64,000 nt of DNA from positions 8,340,446-8,404,445 of the forward strand of contig OY979727.1 of assembly GCA_963855995.1 (NCBI GenBank), given 5' to 3'. The first letter of the stretch is position 1, and each line of letters opens with the position of its first letter. The translations under genes were made by a program, and so were the position numbers. The DNA comes from Muricea muricata (taxonomy: Eukaryota > Cnidaria > Anthozoa > Malacalcyonacea > Plexauridae). Below are positions 59,901 to 64,000 of this stretch, piece by piece. The notes beneath the pieces were generated by a model. It made no database searches and was not told the DNA's origin. It saw only the letters and a list, made by a program, of their open reading frames with translations.

Positions 59901-62900
59901 TTTTGTTATTAACTAAATGATTATTATCAACTATGGTCGCGTTAACGTTTTAGAAATTACTTTAGGGACCAACGAAAATGCCCACTGACGATTTGGGGTG
60001 CAGGTAACGACAATGGACATTACCGATTCTTGCCATAAATGAGAGCAACCACTCGTAAATATCTTAGCAGTTAGACATTTTCTCCGAAGCCGAGCGTGCA
60101 ATGGTATTCACTTTCTTAATTCATCGTTGTACCATAAATCACATACCTAAGCATCTTGGCATTTTGTCCGACCACGCGCCGTCATTACATGTTAGTCTTG
60201 GTGAACCCACCAATCGGTGACCATAGGCGCATCGAAATTCAACATAGGCGCCGTGTGTTCGCTTTTTGCCATATTTATAACCATTTGATAGTCGTGGTAA
60301 AGGTGGACATGGTGCTAACAAAACAAGGTTTGTACCTATAACTGTTCTAACGGAAACACTGGTTCTGCTAAAACCACAGTAACACACTAACAATTACTTC
60401 ACAATTATTCAAAGCATAATTTTGTGGAAACACCAGGTAAATTTACCATCGCAAAGCTTTCGATCCGTAAGCTCATATCTTCTTAAGAGCTTCACAATCT
60501 TCGTAATGCATTATTATTATAGCACTGATGAGAATGCGAGCGTACGGATCGAAAGCTTAGTAAATTTACGTGGTTCAGTGTTTCCACAAAATTATACTTT
60601 GATTGATATTCATCATGCAAATAAACATTGTTGACTGGTGTAGCATAGTCATACTAAAAAAAGAAAATTTGCTTTCTAAAATCGTAGAAATGTAATAAGT
60701 AGCTATAGAGATTTTTTATACAAAACGCGAAATTGGGGAAAGAAAAAGCATTCCTCCGATAATAGCATAATGTTAGTTGGCGACTTAAAACTCTAGCTAG
60801 AGCTATTTAAAACAGTGTTTACCAACCTTTACAACTGGGTTTCTTGTGATTCCATCGTAAATGTCCGATACATGTGATATTGTGCTCGCCTTCTAAGACG
60901 TAATCTATTCCACAGCGGAAATTTAGCGTGTCTCCTTTTAAGTTTCCGTCTCCATCAACCCATCCATTTCTGATTCTTTCAATTGGAATACATATGGCTG
61001 AAGTAAACAATACACTATGTGAACATTTCATTAGTTTGCCATTTTGTACCATGTGTTGGGCAAAAAAGTCCAAAACAATACCTTAATTGAGAGCGTGCAT
61101 TAGAAGCATTTAAAAACGAATTTCGGACATTCCATATGTTCGAACGAATTTTAAAAATCTATGCTTTTGTCATCGAAATATTCAAGGTGGTTAATTTTCC
61201 GGAAAAAATGGCTCAGTTTTATCACTACTAACATTGAGCCATCAACATGATTAATACTTTGATTCATATAAAAAAATCGTTAAAATTATAACGAATTAAC
61301 TTGTTGCTATTTTCATTTTAGGACAGTAATGTTAATATAATATACATTGTTAGTAATAGTCTAGTGGTTAATTTCACATAGGTGCTAAAACTAAACAAGC
61401 TATCTATTGTCACTGAATGGTGATTTTCTCAACACAGTTACATATAACATGATTGATATAAAGCACGTCTTTCACAAAAAATTTGCATAGTACTGCACCC
61501 ATTGTGTAGTACCCTCGGACAAAAGAAAGAGACAAGGAACTAATGAAAAGATGACGTAACGTATATCGTTCATGTTGACTCATCCCCCATATGGTTAATT
61601 TACACATTTTTTGTCTTTTTATTTTTTTAAGAGAAGGGGGAGTAAGGTTCAAGATTGATTGCATTTATTAGAATCATACTAGCATATTAATGCAAATGCT
61701 CTAATTTGATTGGCTACTTTACTCGCTATCTATTGCCCGACTGCTGGCGAGTAGCAAAACAATAATTTTACTGGTGTATTTTTTTGTGATTCAAATACAA
61801 TTTGTATTAATCTTTAATGTAAAATGACTTAAAAATCAATTATTTATCTCAAATTCTACTAAAACAATTAGATTAATCGCTTTTGATTTCTATGCAGTGG
61901 TAGTGGATTCGGGCTTTGCCCTCGTCAACCACCACCCCACAGAAATCTCGAGCTCGTAATCTAATTGTTTAATATATTAATAATTGATCATATCCAATCA
62001 ACTTCCTTGTGTTCTTTTTTGGTGAGTTTATTTTTTTCGCTCTTATCAGAAATATACCTATTCTTATCGCTATCATTTAGTGGAACAGTCAGTTCCATAA
62101 CTAATATAATTTATAAGGAACTTATCCCTAGTATTCTTTTCAAATGAAACGTATTGGAAATGTAAGTTTGTCCAAAGAACGTCCAGTAAATTCTCCTAAA
62201 ATTAATAACGACGCCTGATACACAACTGTAGTCCCCTTCAGCGACAGTTGAGCTTGTGTTAACGCTTGCTCCTCTTTAACAAGTAAATATTGTACGTGAG
62301 CTATTGACATATTCCGATGCGTGTAAATGAAGTGTAACGGCCCCTGTAACCTAGCCTTGGAAAATTTCGCCTCATACTCTATTTTTTTCTTAATTTTGTT
62401 TCACTAGCTCACATACCTAAGCATCTGGGCATTCGGTCTGACCAATTACCATTATTGCATTTCAGTCTTGATGAACCAACCAGTCGATGACCATAGGCGC
62501 AACCAAATAAAACATACGAACCATGTTTTCGACTTGTACCATATGTGTAACCGTCTGATAATTGCGGTAAGGGCGAACATGAACCTAGAGTGGCGGATTA
62601 ATAAAAAACTCGTATTTTACAGGAAAGAAAAAAAAAACGTCCCGCTGACGTGGGCTACAACAACAGTTAAACGACCAAACGACAGCGTGATCAGCTATAG
62701 CAAATGCTGGTAAAATTTTTTGTAACTTTGCACACGAGATGACGATTGAAAGAGCAAACTGTTTTAATACTTTTATCAATTAGGTTAAGCCGGGGCATAC
62801 TTGACGGTGGTCCTAAATGAGATAAAAGTTGTTTTCCGTAAAATAACTGAGAAAATTTTTCAGTGACTTTTTATAGCTTATAGGTATTTTCCTTTACTTG

Positions 62901-63402
62901 AAATAAAGCATCATTGTAAAAAAAAGCGTTTCAATCTTGCATGTACGTTTAGAATCTTTATATGTCTCGTTTACCCTATTTTCTATTCCCAAATGCACAT
63001 GGCTATGAGAAAAGAAAACAAATCTTTGTTTTTGACAGAAACTAAGTTGATAAACTGAGTATAGCGTGAACTGACGAACTTTAATTAACAAACTGTTCTT
63101 TGACTATTTCATGTTTACTTGTTGTCTAATGCCGGGATCATCCCCTAAGATTGTTGTATTAGTAACACCTGCACAGTTAATGCTCTTGTTTAATCTGAGT
63201 AAAACGCCTGATAATACGTTCTAATACCAACCTTTACATGTTGGTGTCCCGTGGCTCCACCGTCCTTTTCTGGTACATATGACTCTCCACTTCCCTTCCA
63301 AAACGTAATCTTTTTTGCAACGAAAACTTAGCGAGTCTCCAGCCATATAACCGTTTCCTTCAACCCAACCGTTCTCAATTGTTTGAATTCGAGGGCATAG
63401 AG
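41805..63402 (-). CDS. Gene B (5' end outside window): secreted CCP protein, at least 14 CCP modules plus a Ser/Thr stalk
   Basis: Sixteen exons in the window: 14 CCP exons and two 63-bp stalk exons, all phase 1-1, ending QKTS and a stop as in gene A. With a 58-bp signal exon like gene A's (expected right of 64,000) the coding length would be 2613 bp, a multiple of three, about 870 aa. The exons correspond to gene A modules in the order 1, 2, 3, 9, 10, 4, 5, 6, 8, 12, 13, [stalk], 14, 15, 16, so the order differs from gene A and the GC-donor module (A CCP 7) is missing. It should be soluble and extracellular, like gene A. The Thr/Ser/Pro stalk could carry O-glycans and separate two CCP blocks. 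Introns are longer than in gene A because of transposon insertions, notably 5.3 kb between exons 59,703 and 54,383. Confidence 0.87.
41987..43653. other. Gene B last intron, with transposon debris
   Basis: It holds a short open frame at 42,232-42,291 (MSDDEHSESEFYYPEECNLN) running into a good donor, AAT|GTAAGT, which could be the first exon of a lost mobile-element gene. A palindromic stretch lies at 42,396-42,505 (ACGGTAAAATATTA / TAATATTTTACC). A large inverted repeat lies at 43,350-43,605. Confidence 0.45.
43350..43605. mobile_element. Near-perfect inverted repeat close to an exon
   Basis: The arms of about 115 bp include CATTCCGTATATCTTCGCCC, TCAACCTAACTTTGCTTT and AAGGAACTCGG, around a loop of about 10 bp. 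The right end lies only about 50 bp from the donor of the CCP b13 exon. A stable hairpin is expected in the pre-mRNA. Confidence 0.88.
43654..43830 (-). CDS. Gene B CCP b13 exon
   Basis: 177 bp, acceptor CATTTAG|GTGTA, donor CTTG|GTATGT. DCPVVHKIEGGFAIRNESYH; ends LAPKCL. Counterpart of gene A CCP 15. Confidence 0.9.
43831..45649. other. Gene B intron between b12 and b13
   Basis: AT-rich. It contains a foldback element at 44,889-45,027. No exon recognised. Confidence 0.5.
44889..45027. mobile_element. 139-bp foldback MITE
   Basis: AATACATGGGTGC ... GCACCCATGTATT ends; the arms pair through CAGATTTATTTC and GTGTTGAACATGATAT. Non-coding. Confidence 0.88.
45650..45835 (-). CDS. Gene B CCP b12 exon
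   Basis: 186 bp, acceptor TTTTAG|CTAAA, donor GGAG|GTGAGA. KPKFCPEIPTEFKRKV start; ends SAPSPTCKLG. Counterpart of gene A CCP 14. Confidence 0.9.
45836..46574. other. Gene B intron between stalk exon 2 and b12
   Basis: No exon. A minus-strand frame at 46,323-46,553 has no recognised domain. Confidence 0.4.
46575..46637 (-). CDS. Gene B stalk exon 2
   Basis: 63 bp, phase 1-1. Acceptor TTTTTAG|TTAGA, donor CTCCAG|GTATAT. It encodes VRTIPTKISTTSDAKTKISA: rich in Thr/Ser/Lys, no Cys. It is likely an extended, possibly O-glycosylated linker. It has the same length as stalk exon 1, and both begin with x-R-T. Confidence 0.72.
46638..47339. other. Intron between stalk exons
   Basis: It contains several short repeats of ACCCCTTTGA(A/G)G(A/G)GCT with inverted partners near 46,990-47,190. 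No further exon is seen. Confidence 0.45.
47340..47402 (-). CDS. Gene B stalk exon 1
   Basis: 63 bp, phase 1-1. Acceptor CTTTTCAG|CCCGA, donor ACACCAG|GTAGGC. It encodes ARTDPPSTVRATSATTKVVT: Thr/Ser/Pro-rich and Cys-free. It is probably a duplicate of stalk exon 2. No equivalent was found in gene A. Confidence 0.74.
47403..48160. other. Gene B intron before stalk exon 1
   Basis: Nothing recognised. Confidence 0.4.
48161..48334 (-). CDS. Gene B CCP b11 exon
   Basis: 174 bp, acceptor CTTTAG|AAAAG, donor TCAAG|GTAGTA. KCSDPSPKTNANVIGDQFYH; ends GVIPSCQ. KCSDP subtype, counterpart of gene A CCP 13, but the NAT sequon is lost (NAN). Confidence 0.9.
48335..50219. other. Gene B intron between b10 and b11
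   Basis: About 1.9 kb with no exon. The stretch 48,900-49,110 is dense in GAATATT-type words in both orientations, likely a decayed foldback element. Confidence 0.45.
50220..50390 (-). CDS. Gene B CCP b10 exon
   Basis: 171 bp, acceptor TATAG|CACCG, donor TTAC|GTAAGA. APCPHLPQIRNGNIHGSK; ends QQQPQCL. Counterpart of gene A CCP 12. NGT sequon. Confidence 0.9.
50391..51052. other. Gene B intron between b9 and b10
   Basis: Gene A has three more modules at this place (CCP 9-11), all missing here. Nothing else recognised. Confidence 0.5.
51053..51226 (-). CDS. Gene B CCP b9 exon
   Basis: 174 bp, acceptor TTCACAG|CAAAA, donor AAAG|GTATAG. KCSDPSIHSNAWVLGDEFYN; ends GRIPSCK. KCSDP subtype; counterpart of gene A CCP 8. 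Confidence 0.9.
51227..52272. other. Gene B intron between b8 and b9
   Basis: In gene A this interval holds CCP 7 (CGDPG type). I searched for the CGDPG start and NLPMCL end and found neither. AT-rich. Confidence 0.5.
52273..52446 (-). CDS. Gene B CCP b8 exon
   Basis: 174 bp, acceptor TTTCAG|GTCCT, donor GAAG|GTAAGG. GPCRRFAAAPTNGEIVLQG; ends SALPRCE. Counterpart of gene A CCP 6. Confidence 0.9.
52447..53302. other. Gene B intron between b7 and b8
   Basis: Contains a repeat at about 52,845-52,905 that recurs near 56,290-56,350 (AAATCATGGCCGTG.A / TTTATATGTGATA), and a CTTTATCAGATATA block near 53,010 also found near 20,170. Confidence 0.5.
53303..53476 (-). CDS. Gene B CCP b7 exon
   Basis: 174 bp, acceptor TTTTAG|CTCCT, donor GGAG|GTTTGT. 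APCKKHDARPFAGGYIKK; ends NRLPSCG. No Met codon. Counterpart of gene A CCP 5. Confidence 0.9.
53477..54215. other. Gene B intron between b6 and b7
   Basis: No exon or clear repeat. Confidence 0.4.
54216..54383 (-). CDS. Gene B CCP b6 exon
   Basis: 168 bp, acceptor CTTAG|CACCG, donor TTAG|GTAAGC. APCRGINAPDHGRVTQEG; ends DRPTCL. R subtype, counterpart of gene A CCP 4. Confidence 0.9.
55900..56590. mobile_element. Foldback element with long arms
   Basis: The left arm (about 55,900-56,040) includes GCGCGAAGGGG and CGCCTGGCAGATCTTG. The right arm (about 56,407-56,590) has the same words in inverted form, plus CGAACGATATTTTTTCACT / AGTGAGAAATGATCG and TTACATGAAGTAT / ATACTTCATGCG. The loop holds a short plus-strand frame (MSTLDLVEEDLEGLNLQ) that may be the start of a lost element gene. 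Confidence 0.7.
56679..58443. mobile_element. 1.77-kb DNA transposon with TTAA target duplication
   Basis: It begins AGGACAATGGCACTAAAATT and ends with its inverted form. The imperfect terminal repeats are about 48 bp. Each end is flanked by TTAA (56,675-78 and 58,444-47), the target used by piggyBac and Kolobok elements. The interior carries a broken P2X7-type C-terminal domain rather than a recognisable transposase. Confidence 0.85.
56978..57540 (+). pseudogene. Broken P2X7-type C-terminal domain gene inside the transposon
   Basis: Plus-strand translation in three successive frames gives the order expected for this domain. An ATG start is followed by a PYQYEPE motif, an acidic/Ser stretch (DESDSDRESNSSSSSEE), then LSWCKCGH and LIEC, then QKCMTLHPDF, and finally a YLEEDWPLDDEDLE tail. 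One frameshift lies near 57,065, another near 57,225, and stops near 57,355 and 57,426. The WC.CG and C-x-T-x-HP-x-F motifs are what identify it; in the family such Cys/His residues bind zinc in the cytosolic region of P2X7 receptors. Some Cys of the full motif are missing here. It is non-functional. Confidence 0.65.
58844..58951. mobile_element. 108-bp palindromic element
   Basis: ATACGGTTTTTATTAACTCG and GTGAATTATTACAA are repeated in inverted form around a 13-bp loop. The ends TGGTTGA / TCACCAACCA also pair. Confidence 0.85.
59494..59650. mobile_element. Inverted repeat next to the CCP b5 exon
   Basis: TTATGTAAACAACTCG and TCATCAGGGGAACCAAA pair with inverted copies at 59,605-59,650. It lies about 50 bp from the exon's donor. 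Confidence 0.8.
59703..59873 (-). CDS. Gene B CCP b5 exon
   Basis: 171 bp, acceptor CTGTAG|CCGTA, donor AGAG|GTTGGT. AVCRRIQGIGNGWIDGNG; ends RTPTCR. W subtype, counterpart of gene A CCP 10. Confidence 0.9.
60147..60314 (-). CDS. Gene B CCP b4 exon
   Basis: 168 bp, acceptor TTAG|CACCA, donor TTAG|GTATGT. APCPPLPRLSNGYKYGKK; ends DKMPRCL. L subtype, counterpart of gene A CCP 9. Confidence 0.9.
60409..60602. mobile_element. Foldback MITE, family 1 (copy 2)
   Basis: The same ends as copy 1 at 174-339 (TCAAAGCATAATTTTGTGG and inverse) and the same CGCAAAGCTTTCGATCCGTA arm. It sits in gene B between b3 and b4. Confidence 0.88.
60827..60997 (-). CDS. Gene B CCP b3 exon
   Basis: 171 bp, acceptor CTTCAG|CCATA, donor AAAG|GTTGGT. 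AICIPIERIRNGWVDGDG; ends KKPSCK. W subtype, counterpart of gene A CCP 3. Confidence 0.9.
60998..62416. other. Gene B intron between b2 and b3
   Basis: Collinear with gene A 32,861-34,222 over most of its length. No exon. Confidence 0.55.
62417..62584 (-). CDS. Gene B CCP b2 exon
   Basis: 168 bp, acceptor CTCTAG|GTTCA, donor TTAG|GTATGT. GSCSPLPQLSDGYTYGTS; ends DRMPRCL. L subtype; nearly identical to gene A CCP 2. No Met in the upstream frame, so easily missed. NWS sequon. Confidence 0.9.
62585..63231. other. Gene B intron between b1 and b2
   Basis: Collinear with gene A 34,391-35,219, but lacking the telomere-like MITE. Confidence 0.6.
63232..63402 (-). CDS. Gene B CCP b1 exon
   Basis: 171 bp, acceptor TTTACAG|CTCTA, donor AAAG|GTTGGT. 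ALCPRIQTIENGWVEGNG; ends GTPTCK. It is preceded, by phase and by analogy to gene A, by a signal-peptide exon beyond the window. Confidence 0.91.
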
Positions 63403-64000
63403 CTGTAAAATGCGCATTCTCAGAATTTTTGGAGGTTTCATTATGCCAGGGGCAGGGGTCGCAGAACATTCATTGTTGAGGAGGCACATATTAATGTATT
63501 CGTGTTGACAGATTGTAGTAATAATCCATTCAGTGTAACTGCTAATTGCCACAAGCGTCCCAATTTCAGTATGGTATATCAGGTGTAGCGAGTTTTTATT
63601 AATCCGTTATAAGCAAATTTTCTAATACAAAATTATACGGCGTTAACGCGATCGTTCCCTACAGTTCAAAGTTATTTCAAAATATATTTGAGATTGACTG
63701 ATGACGATAGATTCTACAACTCTTCTTGACTCGGTGTCCGACTTTATATTTTTTACTTTGAAAGTGGAAGTGATGAGCCTTTGTATTTTACATGTCATAT
63801 AGTAACAGCGCGCTAGAAAAGCGTGTTGAAAAGCTGCTCTAAATTATCGAGTTCATTGAATAATTAACAGACCGCAAATACATTATAATATTGTGTTATT
63901 TATAAAATTGTGTATTATAAAATTGTTATTTGACTAATCTGAGAATGTGTCGACTAGAGCTAATTTCCATAATTTTTGTCTGGTTCTTTTTTTTCGCCCA
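63403..64000. other. Start of gene B intron 1
   Basis: Collinear with gene A 35,391-36,005 up to the window edge. No exon. Confidence 0.6.

Overview
The window is animal (metazoan) nuclear DNA. It is AT-rich, has GT-AG introns, and is crowded with small inverted-repeat transposons. The mix of multi-CCP (sushi) secreted proteins, a P2X7-type C-terminal domain inside a DNA transposon, and 'CAGGGTGTCCC' terminal-repeat elements suggests a marine invertebrate, perhaps a cnidarian. No species can be named from the sequence.

Layout. (1) 1-5 kb: one unrecognised two-exon gene on the minus strand (about 3.08-4.61 kb), with a decayed inverted copy of itself at about 2.05-2.84 kb. (2) 5-17.6 kb: no gene I can support. 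It holds tandem repeats, foldback elements and two SINE-like elements. (3) 17.6-64 kb: a head-to-tail tandem array, all on the minus strand, of genes made almost wholly of one-exon CCP modules. Gene A (38,472 down to 19,698) is complete: a signal-peptide exon plus 16 CCP exons, with every intron in phase 1. The exon lengths sum to 2835 bp (944 aa plus stop). Gene B (from beyond the right edge down to 41,805) shows 14 CCP exons and two 63-bp Ser/Thr-rich stalk exons; its signal-peptide exon lies outside the window. A third unit (C) is only an orphan promoter plus signal-peptide exon at about 17.6-19.0 kb. Its splice donor is destroyed and no CCP exons follow.

How it works together. Genes A and B encode secreted bead-on-a-string CCP proteins, the architecture of complement regulators and some adhesion or recognition proteins. 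Neither has a membrane anchor in its last exon. Matching exons are recognisable between A and B, but the module order differs. The first two CCP exons are nearly identical between the genes, while the last ones have diverged strongly. This points to ongoing duplication, module shuffling and possibly gene conversion. Introns and spacers have been enlarged by transposons, several of which are present in one gene copy and absent at the matching site in the other.

All exon boundaries were read by eye from splice signals, conserved phase 1 and A/B comparison. No database search was possible.
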